A model generated the notes under the pieces. It was given only the letters and a program-made list of their open reading frames with translations. It had not been told where the DNA came from and made no database searches. 64,000 nt of DNA from Beaufortia kweichowensis (taxonomy: Eukaryota > Chordata > Actinopteri > Cypriniformes > Gastromyzontidae): assembly GCA_019155185.1 (NCBI GenBank), contig CM032818.1, positions 1,285,433 to 1,349,432 on the forward strand, in the 5' to 3' direction. Below, piece by piece: positions 36,586 through 48,024 of the stretch (positions within the stretch are counted from its first letter, which is position 1; every line of letters begins with the position of its first letter). A program made the translations under genes and the position numbers.

Positions 36586-38155
36586 ATGAATTTCTTCCGC
36601 AATCGTCTGGTGGTCTTGGGGCTGGTTTTATTAGCCACAGTGCTGTTGTATCTACTGCTGCCCTCCATACGGCAGGGCAGTATGGAACCGTCGCTGGAAG
36701 TGCAGCAGCGGATGGGGATGATCGCCGCGTCCCCGCCACCACCGCCGCAGCCCGGCATCAACATCACAGTGAGGACCGGACAGCTGCCCGGTGACCCGCC
36801 GCTGTTCTTCAGAGAGGCTCTGCCTGTGGACAGCACTGGGAGACAGATTCTGCCCCGGTGAGATTAGACTGAATGATCAGTTTTAATGTTTTTAACTTTA
36901 CTGTAGTATAGTTAGTTTACTATAGTAATTTAATACATTTCCATGCTTTTTCTACTACACTATAAACCATTTTTTGCTGCCTTAAGTTTGATCAAATTGG
37001 CCTTACCAGTCATATCAACTTACTATTTAATTTTTAAAATGTTTTACATTACTTTTACTTGTTAAGTAAGTTAAGCCATTTCAGCTTATTTTTATGAGTT
37101 ACATTAACAAGTCACTTGCCAAAATGTGAAACAATAACTTAAAAATGACCTGTCAAATTAATCTGATGACTTAAAAACTTTAGACATCAACAATGTTTTA
37201 CTGTATAGAGAATACAGTACAATTACTAGAATACTGTAATATACTGTAGTGTTTTTTCTGTTTTGTTCATGCATTCCTTTCTGTTAATTTATTTCACTAA
37301 TGCTCTGTTTTTGAACTGTGTTGAATTTAATAACAGCATCTTCTGTCCATCAGGTTACAGCTGGTCCTGCTTCACGGTCAGGCGTTCACTTCTAAGACCT
37401 GGGAGGAGCTGGGGACCCTCGGCCTGTTGGCCTCCAGCGGATATCAGGCCCTGGCTCTCGACCTTCCGGGTACCTATCATTCATTTTAACAATAAACTCA
37501 ATGAAGACTATAATTCTGTGAACTATGTTAATATGGTGCTAGCATCGTCAGGGTTATGGGTTTGAATCCCAAAGAGAATCTCTTGAATGCGTAAAAATGA
37601 CCAAATGCATAAATGTAATGTAAAGATAAGTGGAGAGATTGTCTTTCATAGGTTTTGGAAACACCCCTGACTCAGAGTCGGTAAAGTCAGACCAGAGCCG
37701 TGTGGATCTGCTAAAGCGTTTTCTGGAATCTTTGGGTGTCAGATCTCCAGTGTTACTAAGCCCGTCTATGAGCGGCCATTACGCCCTGCCGTTCCTCCAG
37801 AAACACAGCGCCCAGCTGCACGGATTTGTGCCCATCGCCCCTGTGGGCACCCGCGGCATCACCCCGCAAGAGTACCGGGACATCCAGGTGTGATATTTGG
37901 ACTTTTCTAATTGTGATTTGTCTTGTAACACTCTGTTATAATTCAGTTTCTTTTTCACTTTACGTGTTACAGACACCAACGCTCATCATATATGGAGAGC
38001 TAGACACTAATTTGGGAGCTCAGTCCCATAAAAACCTCATTCAGCTGCCCAATCACATCGTGGTCAAGCTGGCAGGAGCCCGACACGCCTGTTACATGGA
38101 CAAACCACGCGAGTTTCACCGCGCCTTGCTCGACTTCCTCAGCAAACTGGACTGA
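36586..38155 (+). CDS. abhd14a: ABHD14A, membrane-anchored alpha/beta hydrolase (4 coding exons)
   Basis: This is an alpha/beta-hydrolase-fold protein of the ABHD14 family. Coding exons are 36586-36857, 37354-37469, 37652-37887 and 37973-38155 (807 nt, 268 residues; human ABHD14A about 271). An N-terminal signal-anchor helix (LVVLGLVLLATVLLYLLL) separates it from the soluble paralogue ABHD14B. The fold markers are LLHGQAF after strand 3, the nucleophile elbow SPSMSG, GELD (acidic residue) and ARHACYM (histidine). The elbow deviates from the usual GxSxG, as is typical of this family. An upstream in-frame ATG at 36577 overlaps the splice acceptor (ATGCAG), so MNFFRNRL at 36586 is the likely start. 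A proline run (about residues 48-54) follows the anchor. Confidence 0.95.
37530..37625 (+). repeat. SINE fragment in abhd14a intron
   Basis: It contains GGGTTTGAATCCCA (pol III B-box) and a tail AAATGCATAAATGTAATGTAA typical of cyprinid tRNA-derived SINEs. Confidence 0.55.
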
Positions 38156-39260
38156 GAGGTAGAAAGATTTTATAGTAAAGACTTTTTAAAGGAAAAAAAC
38201 AAACTAAAGAAGATGAGAAAAGATACAAAAGAAGAGATGCTGAGCAGATGTTTTTGCAAGTTAGCCAAACATTCCTTTTAACAAAAATGAATTTCCACCA
38301 TTATGAAAATAAATGTTATAAAGTATTCACAAAGAAAAACTTCAAAGACTATACTATAGAAAACTATAGAAAAGTTTTTTAGATTGTGAAAACACCCTAC
38401 GCTGTTGCCATAGTTTTGTGGGGGAGTTGCTCAAGAAAATCTCTTGGCATAGTTTCCTGTCTACAGGTTTTCCGGTAATGTGGTTGCCATGGTTTATGAT
38501 TTATGTGTGAGATCTTTTTTATCTATACATTTTTATCTGTCATAACGCTTCTTCTTAAATGCGGTTGCCAGTTTGGGTCTCCAGTGGCACATGAAAATCT
38601 CAATGAGCTCGTCTTGTTTATTTGTAACAATCCAGTGTCTTGGGAGGAAGTGGACGTGTAGAGTTTTCACACCAGCAGTTGGCACATACTTAACACTAAA
38701 TGTAGCAAAAGGAATATGTATGTCAATGACTCAACCTGTGGTTTTAGCAGCTCACAAATGGAGTTTTTCAGTATTGGACGCCTCTCATATATGTAAATTC
38801 ACACTTTTTTCAAAAACGCATACTGGGCGTAAATGATTCGTTATAGATAATTATAGAATTTACTAAGAACGCAGAGAGGAAAATGTGTTCAGAGTAAATG
38901 ACTTGTAAATTTGCCCGTGTCACATTTGTACAACCGAAAAAGATGATTGCTTCATTGGTTGTTCATCGCATATTTATTGTTTATTTATTTATTATGTCGA
39001 AGCATCTACATGATAAACTCTTTACTATTGTGTGTGGTATTTATGTGCTGTGGTCCATTAGTTTGTATGTGTTTAACCTACAATCACTAGGATAATAATA
39101 TGACCCAAAAAAAGAAGAAGCAAGTGAATCGCAGTTTGAATATGTTGTACAGAACTGTGAGGCACGTCTAGTGTTGACAATTCTGACATCAAAAACTTAA
39201 AAAATGTTGAGTTCAGATTATTGTGTGCATGGTTTTTGTTTATGTTTAGTGCAAAATAAA
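38156..39260 (+). other. abhd14a: abhd14a 3' UTR with poly(A) signal at 39255-39260
   Basis: About 1.1 kb of non-coding sequence ends at AATAAA. It contains the 54-bp copy of the mfsd14a start region (39085-39138). Confidence 0.6.
39085..39138 (+). repeat. 54-bp duplicate of mfsd14a 5' UTR and start codon
   Basis: This segment matches 39962-40015, in the same orientation, at 52 of 54 positions. It spans 15 nt of 5' UTR plus the ATG and 13 codons of mfsd14a. The copy's ATG at 39100 would begin MTQKKKKQVNRSL, then diverge and stop at 39171. Identity ends abruptly at both edges. Confidence 0.95.
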
Positions 39261-39299
39261 GTCAATTAATGTTCATTTTTATATTTGTGATATACATTT

Positions 39300-39700
39300 A
39301 CTATACAGAAAGAAAGCAAGTCAAAAACCTAGAATCTACTAGTATATATACACTGTACAGATAATAAGGACTATATCCATTAAAGAATTAGAAATAAAGC
39401 CTTAAGTTTTAAACTTCTAATGGCATAATTTTTGTGAATTTCAGGCAGTTAAAAATCCCCTGCAAAATCCCCAAATGATATATATTAAATATTAATCATA
39501 CTCAAGACAAAAAAAAGCTGTAAAGTAAACAAATGTTTATTTAAAAAACTATAAAATGGTAAACATATAGTGCATAATATATTTTGTATAAAATAAAAAT
39601 ACATAGTAAAAAACATAAATATATAATGTAAAAAAAATAATAACATTTTTTAAATTGAATATATATAAAAAATATATAAAACATTTTTAAAAAACGTTCT
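39300..39700. other. abhd14a-mfsd14a intergenic AT-rich DNA
   Basis: Very AT-rich, with poly-A tracts. The minus-strand ORF here is low-complexity and unsupported. Confidence 0.45.
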
Positions 39701-39770
39701 CTTATTTTCACATTTCGACCACGTGTGAGCGCATTGTGTGTGGGCGTGGACATGCCGAATCGAATGATTC

Positions 39771-39819
39771 TGACGTCATCGCGTACCGTGCACGCGGCTG
39801 ACCTCGGTAAGATGGCGGC
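39771..39819 (+). promoter_or_regulatory. mfsd14a: mfsd14a core promoter: CRE and YY1-type elements
   Basis: A perfect CRE palindrome TGACGTCA (39771-39778) and a perfect YY1-type element AAGATGGCGGC (39809-39819) lie in a CpG-rich patch about 160 bp before the mfsd14a ATG. The YY1-type element probably marks the transcription start. Confidence 0.6.
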
Positions 39820-39976
39820 TGTATACATCATCCCAAAGTGAATGGACGAAAACCAGCTCGAGCTTTTTGATTTTCCCCCTTTCTTCCCTCCGTCGAACCC
39901 CGTTCCACATCCACACACATGCGTTTACGTTAAATCAACGTGATTTTACCCTAGCGCGAACCACTAGGATGATAAT

Positions 39977-42900
39977 ATGACCCAAAAAAAGAAGAAGCGA
40001 GTGAATCGCAGTTTGTTGCTGGCGAAGAAAATCATCATCAAGGATGGAGGAGCGGTGAGTATGTGCTCGATGTAATCACATTAAACACATATTAACGCAT
40101 TTAAATGCTTGGAAACGTCGTCAAATAGTTTGGAAACACAGATGCGATTATTAAACATTAGAGGATGTGTAACTTCATAAGTCATTGTGATGTAGTTTCC
40201 TTTATGTAGCCAACAACATCTGCATATATAGATATAAAGGGGAAGATCTTGGATGATCATATATTTCAATATTCTTTTGGATGTTTTATGCACTTATGGT
40301 CTGATCACACGAAGAAACATGGGAAATTTCATGCAAATTTCAACCTTACCGTGAAAAATAACGTTTTAAGGTTGAAAAAGACCTTAAAACTCGTCCTGGT
40401 TTCAATTCTCAGAGAACAGACATACTTATATGTATTATACAATGTATATCTTAAATGTGTTGTAGGTCAGCCAAATGCATAAACGTATGTTAATAGTGTT
40501 TCACACCCATCATTTATTTATAAAACTTAAATTGACCTCCCATAATACTCTTGTTTGTTTGATTGTATGTGCTGTATGACATATTAACCCCCAGACACCT
40601 GAAATGGTGGCATTAGGTTTCCACCTGTTTTCTTCACGTGTGCTGTTTACATTGAGTAATCATGTGGTGTCTCTCCCTTTAGCCTCAAGGCTTCGGCTCT
40701 CCCAGCGTTTATCATGCAGTTATAGTCATATTTCTGGAGTTCTTCGCTTGGGGTTTGCTGACAGCACCTACTTTGGGAGTAAGTTTGATTTTTGTGTTAG
40801 GTTATGCTATTTAAAGCTGAAGTACATTGTTTCTTTACCCCAAAATTGCAAAAATAGGTTTCCCAACCCTGTTCCCTTTTCTTACTCGTCAACACGATTG
40901 AATGATTCACTGTTGCTTTGCTTAAAGGGATAGTTCACCCAAAAATGAAAATTCTTCCATCATTCATCATCATACACGTGTTTGACTTTCTTTCTTCTGA
41001 AGAACACAAAAGAAGATATTTTAAAGAATGTTGATAACCAAACCACACTGACCCCCATTGACTTACACTGTATGAACACAAAACCACTGAGACATTTCTA
41101 TTCTTTGAGGAAATCATTTGTATTCTTGATTGAACTATCCACAATTGTCCAAAGAGATGAATTGCATATCCATTGAACTCAATAATAATCAACTTGTAAA
41201 TCATCTGTGTCTTTAGGCTCTTCATGAAACGTTTCCCAAGCACACGTTTCTCATGAACGGCTTGATTCAGGGAGTGAAGGTACGTACTGTAAATGTTTTA
41301 TTGTGTGATTGTTCTGTTTATGATGAAGTTTTGACACCTGTGGGTTTGTCTGCAGGGTCTGCTGTCGTTCTTAAGCGCTCCTCTGATTGGTGCTTTATCA
41401 GATGTTTGGGGAAGAAAGTCATTTCTTCTTCTCACAGTGTTCTTCACATGTGCTCCTATTCCTCTGATGAAGATCAGCCCTTGGTAAGTCATCTCAGAAT
41501 ATAGACGTATGTAGTAGGTTGTAAGATACTGAATTAGAAAGTGTTTATGATGGATATAGTTTTTCATAATGGGTCATATCGTGTCAACTCAATCAGAGCT
41601 CCCCGGCTCAAATTTGTGTTTTTTAAAAATATTTTTTCACAAGCAAGACAAACATAAATAGTGATGAAAGCCACAATACTAAAACTCAAAGATGAATATT
41701 TACTAGTTAGTAGAAAGTGGTCTAAATGACAAGTTTCATCTTAAATTTGGGGCCATTTTAAATAGCCTAAAAAATGACTTGAGATATACCAACATCATTT
41801 ATTTTTTTTAGAGATTGGTAGGCCTATTAGTAAAACATATTGACTTTATTCACCCTTGTAACAGATCAAACATGAGGAGAAAGTACTTTTTGTGTTCTTT
41901 TTCAAAGTTTACATACTTATAACTCAACAAAGAATTAAAAGTATCTGATTAAAAAGCTCAAGACCTCAAGAAGTTTGATGATAAAATGTCAAAAATATGG
42001 TTTTACAAATTCTAGACAAAGCGTGACTACTTTTAAATGATCAAATATAACATAGTGTTCATTTATTTTGGATGCTTTTAGTCACAACATAATTCCTAGA
42101 GTTTCAGTTGTGTTACTTCATGGTTTTGATGAATTTACTACTATTCTAAAATGTGGGGGATAAAATGTAAACAACAGTGAGTAAGTGTTTTAAACTGTTT
42201 TCAAGGTGATTTTTAAACCAGAGTTAACATGATAACCTTTCATGTTTTGCACTGTCATAATTAATCCACGATAAATTTTGTGAACATTTAGTAAACATTT
42301 TTATTTGCATATTCATAATAAAGCATTTCTCGTTTCAGGTGGTATTTTGCTGTTATCTCTGTATCCGGAGTGTTTGCTGTTACCTTTTCGGTTATTTTTG
42401 CCTACGTGGCTGACATCACCCAGGAACATGAGCGTAGCATGGCTTATGGCATGGTGCGTATGATTGATCGGTATAGTAATCGTTACAGAAACGTTATCGT
42501 CTTTGTATTGTAATGTTTCTTTTCTTTTGTAATTTCCGAAAGGTTTCCGCCACGTTTGCCGCAAGTCTGGTTATAAGCCCAGCGATCGGAGCGTATCTCA
42601 GTCAGGTCTACGGTGACAGTCTGGTGGTGGTTTTGGCTTCTGCTATCGCCATGCTGGACATCTGCTTCATCCTGGTGGCCGTGCCCGAATCGCTTCCTGA
42701 GAAAATGAGACCGGCGTCGTGGGGCGCTCCGATCTCATGGGAGCAAGCAGACCCTTTCGCTGTGAGTACATTTTATTCTTTGTGAAAATACTTTTGGGAT
42801 GTTCATGAGATGAGGTTGATTTCTGATCACTAACATGTGCTGTGTGTTTCTCTGCAGTCTCTGAGGAAGGTGGGCCAGGACTCGACGGTTCTCCTCATCT

Positions 42901-45225
42901 GTATTACAGTGTTTCTGTCCTACCTGCCCGAGGCTGGACAGTATTCTAGTTTCTTCTTGTATCTGCAACAGGTCTGTCAAAACACATCTATCCTAGACAT
43001 TTACATTAGTGTATCATTAGTTTATGTGGGTCATTCTCACAAAATCTTGGTTTCAGGATGTCAAACATGACTTGGAAAAAATGTGAATAAATATCAACAA
43101 AATTCCTTATTATTCATTAAAAACAAGGACTAATATGTTAAAAAGCATTCATTTAAAACCTATTCCATTTTTGACCTTAAGAAATCTCATTACCGTAACC
43201 ATTGAAAACTGTCAATCCCATAGCATGTTTTAAAAAAATGTTTTTATGCATCCTACATAATTAGACATTAATATAGTATTTTAATATAAAATTATACATA
43301 TATATATATTTCAATGTGGAAAAATACCTGTATCGGTAATGAGTCAAAAAGGTTGTGTACACAGTGTGACAAGAGAATATTACATTTTTAACCACAGAAC
43401 TAAAAAAATATATTTTTGTTTGGTAGCCAAAAAAATAATCTTTAATAAAAACAAACTTAATGTAAATATTTTGTGTATAAACATTTCTTTAAAAATGTTA
43501 CTGAGCATGAGAACATCAGTCATGGACACTTCCTTTTTCCAATGTTTCAACATTTTTATTATACCTCAATATTTGGTCAACAATTTTTTAGTAATTTTAA
43601 AAGATAATTTTTTCGGAATATCTAAATTTGAAATAAATGTGTTTTCAGTAAGATCTTTACTGCCGTGATGTTTCAGTGGTTTGTGAGAATGACCCATGTT
43701 TTGTTTATTGGGAAATTCTGTACACGAATAAGAGCATGATGTGATTTTGTCTTTGTCGTTCAGATAATGGGATTTTCCCCTGAAAGCGTTGCGGCGTTCA
43801 TTGCTGTTCTGGGGTTGCTGTCTATTGTTGCCCAGGTCTGTATGTTACAAGCAGATTTATATTTATAAAGTGTTTGTTTTAGTAATACAAATTGTGTAAT
43901 TTGTGTTTCTTTGTGTTTGCAGACTGTAGTGTTAAGTTTACTAATGCGATCCATTGGGAACAAAAACACAATTTTGCTGGGATTGGGATTCCAGATATTG
44001 CAGCTCGCCTGGTACGGGTTCGGATCTGAGCCGTGGTAAGATCCTCAACCACAGTTTGTAAATGTGTACAGCATTTAAAAAAATAATGCAATAAATGAGT
44101 GTAATATGCAAGCAGTTAATAATTCTTCACAAATTCAATGTCTAGGATGATGTGGGCAGCTGGAGCTGTTGCCGCCATGTCCAGTATCACTTTCCCTGCT
44201 GTGAGCGCCCTGATCTCCCGCACGGCCGATCCGGATCAGCAAGGTGTGGGTCAGGGCATGATCACGGGCATTCGTGGGCTGTGTAACGGTTTGGGTCCGG
44301 CTCTTTACGGTTTCATCTTCTACATTTTTCACGTGGAGCTTGACCAGGTTCCGGAGAAAGACCCGGACGTGCAGCATCATCACGATCGTCACCAACAGGT
44401 GAGTTATGCTGATATAAATATACTATTATTCAATTCAATTACATTTTTTTAATATATAGAAAATATATATATAAAAAACATTTATTATTATTTGTGATCC
44501 TGTCTGTGAAATTCAGGCTAAAGTCTAAAAATTAAATGATGAGATAACAAGCATTAGTTTTATTTTACCTATACATTTTACTGTGATTTCAATATTTGTC
44601 ATGGTCTTATTCATTTAAAATTAAAGATATCAAAGTCATTTTTTTAAGGAATGTTCTTTAAATGATGTAGGATAATTTTATTTAGAAAACAATAAATCAC
44701 AAAAAAAGCCTTTAGCAGGGGTTTCACAGACAGAGTAACGGTTGTATAATTAAAAAGAAACAATAACAATAAATAAAAGATATTATATGGCATTAACACA
44801 TTATATTACATGGTATTATCGCAAGTTATTCTCTAATGCAGTTAATATAAATTAATGAAACTAAACTAAATAATTACTATGTTGGATTGTCAGAAACTGT
44901 CAGTTTTAACCTTTTTATTCATGTCTAAGATTGTATTTTCTATATGTATAAAACAATACATATTTAACCTGATAACTGTCACAGCAGAAATTGAGTATAC
45001 ACATGGAAATGTGAACTATGTGTTTTAATTTTAAGATATATTTTCAAACATTTTTAAGTCTTTAAAATCTTTTAATTTTATAAATTACAACGCAAATTAA
45101 ATGTTTGTTAATTATGAAAATTTGTAACATTTTGAAGTCTTAATTTTTCATTTCATAGATGTTTTTATACATTTCAGTGACAATTGTCAAATATTTCATC
45201 TCAAGTCTACCTTTCCATCCATGAG

Positions 45226-45256
<31 letters not shown>

Positions 45257-45736
45257 GTTTGTCATAATTAGATGAAAATTCCATTATTAAGTATTAAAGT
45301 GAATAGTGAAATAACACGGGTGTTCCTCCTGAGGAACGGTGACAGTTAACAGGTTAACAAACCAAAAATACTGATCATCACGGTATGATTTTCTTACACT
45401 GTTTAACAGACTTTTGTAAAGCTTTTTAACATATAATTTGAAATATTTGTGTTTGGTATAAACAGGTTTTGTAAAAATTGTTGGCTGTATCCTTTACATT
45501 TTTCTCAGTGTAATTTTTTTCTCCAACAGAGCGCAATAATCCCGGGACCGCCGTTCCTCTTCGGCGCGTGTTCTGTGCTGCTAGCGCTCCTGGTGGCGCT
45601 CTTTATCCCCGAACACCCTCATATGGGTGCTCGTGCTGGAAGCTGGAAGAAGCACACGTCGCCACACGGGCACCCGCACAGTCCCCACCCGCCCGGAGAG
45701 GCCAAAGAGCCCCTCCTACAGGACACTAACGTGTGA
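39977..45736 (+). CDS. mfsd14a: MFSD14A/HIAT1 major facilitator transporter (11 exons)
   Basis: This is a 12-helix major facilitator superfamily protein (hippocampus abundant transcript 1), an orphan putative solute carrier. Exons: 39977-40054, 40683-40778, 41217-41279, 41356-41483, 42339-42453, 42543-42761, 42858-42971, 43764-43835, 43923-44035, 44146-44398, 45530-45736. Total is 1458 nt, 485 residues (human about 490). The Lys-rich N-terminus MTQKKKKRVNRS is followed by the first helix FLEFFAWGLLTAP. The MFS motif A is present as GALSDVWGRKS. Segments YVADITQEHERSMAYG, FLSYLPEAGQYSSFFLYL and RGLCNGLGPALYGF are near-identical to the vertebrate family. The loop before the last exon is His-rich (VQHHHDRHQQ), and the C-terminus ends GEAKEPLLQDTNV with an acidic dileucine-like signal. 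The neighbour sass6 is the conserved partner, as on human 1p21. Confidence 0.96.
40380..40490 (+). repeat. SINE 3'-tail fragment
   Basis: The words GTAGGTCAGCCAAATGCATAA resemble the conserved 3' tail of fish SINEs. The remainder is degraded. Confidence 0.35.
40923..41104. mobile_element. 5' half of a GGGATAGTTCACCC-family element
   Basis: It begins TTAAAGGGATAGTTCACCCA and continues with TTTCTTCTGAAGAACACAAA and GACCCCCATTGACTT words typical of this cyprinid family. The right half is missing. It is in mfsd14a intron 2. Confidence 0.8.
41938..42200. mobile_element. Partial Tc1/mariner-like MITE, inverted relative to 14044
   Basis: Sequence from CTCAAGACCTCAAGAAG through ACAGTGAGTAAGTG is the reverse complement of the left part of the 14044 element. 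It is in mfsd14a intron 4. Confidence 0.7.
43028..43695. mobile_element. 668-bp non-autonomous element with 16-bp perfect TIRs
   Basis: GGGTCATTCTCACAAA (43028-43043) is repeated as its reverse complement at 43680-43695. Both outer edges are flanked by ATGT, a candidate 4-bp target duplication. The interior is AT-rich without a transposase. It fills most of mfsd14a intron 7. Confidence 0.8.
44494..44738. mobile_element. MITE with CTGTCTGTGAAA termini
   Basis: The left end GATCCTGTCTGTGAAATTCA and the right end GGGTTTCACAGACAGAGTAA are inverted repeats with a few mismatches, each followed inward by GCTAAAG. A relative lies at 50647-50821. Confidence 0.7.
45229..45257. repeat. (TA)n microsatellite
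   Basis: A TA run of about 13 units in the last mfsd14a intron. Confidence 0.9.
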
Positions 45737-47115
45737 TTGGAGGCATTTTGGCAACGCCCTCATCCATCGAGGAAAGAGCTACGCATGGAAGCTGTTGTTG
45801 TATATTGATCGTAAAGCTATATCAAATATATCAGAGGTGTTCTCAGTCCTTGCTTGGAGATCCACCTTCCTGCCATCGTTTCATTGAAATACATCAAGGG
45901 TGAGTTACTTTACCTTATAGGACGGAAGATCTCCACGATTAGGACTGCACATCCGTTCTGTATCACGACTAGAGCACCACTTTTTAAAGAAATGTATATA
46001 GAAGAACATATATTTAATGACGGTTCTGTCCAAAGGCACTATTGCGATAGCTTGTATTTATTCTTTTATTTGATTTTGCCTTTTCGTTTTTTTTACCTTG
46101 CTTTCTGACTTGTTCTAGTTCTTCATTACCATAACTCACTCAGGGACATTAACCCGGTCAGGAACGTCTTCGAAAACGGTTTGTTCCATGATCAGAAGGG
46201 CCCAGCGAAAACACAAACATACGTAGAATGCACAGAATTCGTCTCTAAATCAAATTGAGCAAATTTTATCTTATTTGTAGAACCACTTGCGAGAATTCAA
46301 GCAACTATTTTTACATTTTATGGTTATATGTTGTGGTTGACGCTGGCACCCTTTTGATCGTAGCGAACTGGTGATTCCCAGTGCTTCATCGTGAACGGCC
46401 TTAACTTGATGGTTCAGCTTCAGACTTTCGTTGACACAGCTTCATTTTGTTTGTTGTTCATGTATTAAGCTGATGCCTGTTTTATTCGTACCACTTAAAA
46501 TCAATGGTGCCTTCCCCAGGTTGCAGTTTAGTGAAATTGATTTAATGGGATAGTTCACCCAAAAATAATAATTCATCATTCAATCACCTTCACGTCATTT
46601 CAATCCTGTATGACACTTTCTTCTGCAGAACACAAAAGATATTTTGGTAACTAAACAATATTGACACAAGAAATTTTATTAAATACCTTCTTTTGTGTTA
46701 CACAGAAAAATGAGTCTCATACAGGTTTTAAACGACAGAATTGTCAGTTTTGGGTGAACTATCCCTTTAACTTTAATGCCAAGCAACACATTTTAAACAC
46801 ATTTGAGAGAGACGGAGGTAAACATTTGCTAGTGGCCTTTCTGTATTTTTCATTTGTTAGAAACGGCTTGTTTTACGTGAACACACTTTTTGACCAAATT
46901 AACATTACATTGAGACAGGCGAGTACATTGAGTGATTTTGCTATTTATGAGTTCCTGTAATATATTTCTCTTTGTGCTTTTTTTTTACATTTTGTGGTTC
47001 TGTTGCGCTATGTTTACTATAAGATTTTAACATAAGGTGGTTTGTTTTGACTGAACGATGTAAATATGTTGAAAAGTATCCAGACACGCATTTCAATAAA
47101 AGTTAAATATTTTGA
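45737..47115 (+). other. mfsd14a: mfsd14a 3' UTR with poly(A) signal at 47095-47100
   Basis: No gene is seen. A complete MITE (46542-46770) is inserted in it. AATAAA at 47095-47100 is the best 3' end. Confidence 0.6.
46542..46770. mobile_element. Complete GGGATAGTTCACCC-family element in mfsd14a 3' UTR
   Basis: The left end ATGGGATAGTTCACCCAAAA is mirrored by the right end TTTTGGGTGAACTATCCCTT. Internal words CTTCTGCAGAACACAAAAGA and CTTCTTTTGTGTTACACAGA are also complementary, so the transcript could fold into a long hairpin. Confidence 0.85.
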
Positions 47116-47438
47116 TGTACGCGTGATCTGGGCAGTTATACATTTATCATTAAAGTTTACTGTAACGAATGTCTTTAATTTTCAAGCCGAAACTGTAAAG
47201 CAAACATTTTTTCAAACTAATGTTTGATTTATTTATTTATGTCCTAAAAGCATTAGCCAAAACCGGTCCATGATAAAACACAAGTCATATAGTAACCATT
47301 AATACAAAAATATTATGTACACACACACAATTAATTTTGACAGTGTTATGTACATGTTTACACAACAAATCACATTTTGTCATCTGCTGTTTGCCTTACA
47401 CAATTGTCAATAAAATACCCAATTTATTGTTATATTGA

Positions 47439-47612
47439 TAACGCTTTAAAATAAGGTTGTATTTACAATTAGTTACTGCACTTAGTTAACAAGCATTAAC
47501 AAAACTTGTTAAACATTTATTAATCTTAGTTCATTTTAAAATGACCAAACATGAACAAAGATCTTTAAACATTTACTAATGTTAACAAACACAACTTTAT
47601 TGTAAAGCGTTA
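47439..47612. mobile_element. MITE with TAACGCTTTA termini
   Basis: TAACGCTTTAAAATAAGGTT at the left and ACTTTATTGTAAAGCGTTA at the right are inverted repeats. The internal GTTAACA/TTAACAAG words are typical of a family widespread in teleosts. It lies between mfsd14a and sass6. Confidence 0.75.
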
Positions 47613-48024
47613 CTGTTTTATCTTACCGTGGTCTGACGACAACAAAACAGCAGGTGTCGCAATGTTTGGCAAAAGTCAATTTATCCTGCAAAAGTTAATG
47701 TATGGCACAAGGTGACAACACTTATCAAAACATAAGGTTAGTAAAAGGCATTGTACTTTTAAAATGACAGATTTAGCACCATTAAAAGTTAACATTAAGT
47801 TCCATGGTTAATTCAAACTTCTTCAGTCTCACAGCAAGTATAATGTCTTTGTAAACAGATCAACATAGAAATAAGCTTAAAATAAATCTGATTTAATAAA
47901 TAATTGAACATTTAAAAAAAAAACAAAGTCATAAAACAAACATTTTGTCTGTGTGAAGTACTTGAAATGTGGTCCACACAAACAGCGTAGTGATGAAGTG
48001 ACGTCCATGTAGAAAGCATCATCT

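Noticed and set aside
39541..39918. 125-codon minus-strand ORF upstream of mfsd14a
   Set aside because: Half is Tyr/Phe/Ile-rich translation of AT-rich DNA, and the rest is antisense to the mfsd14a promoter.
43339..43668. ORF inside the 668-bp element as a possible transposase
   Set aside because: It is short and low-complexity, without a DDE/D motif or DNA-binding domain. The element is non-autonomous.
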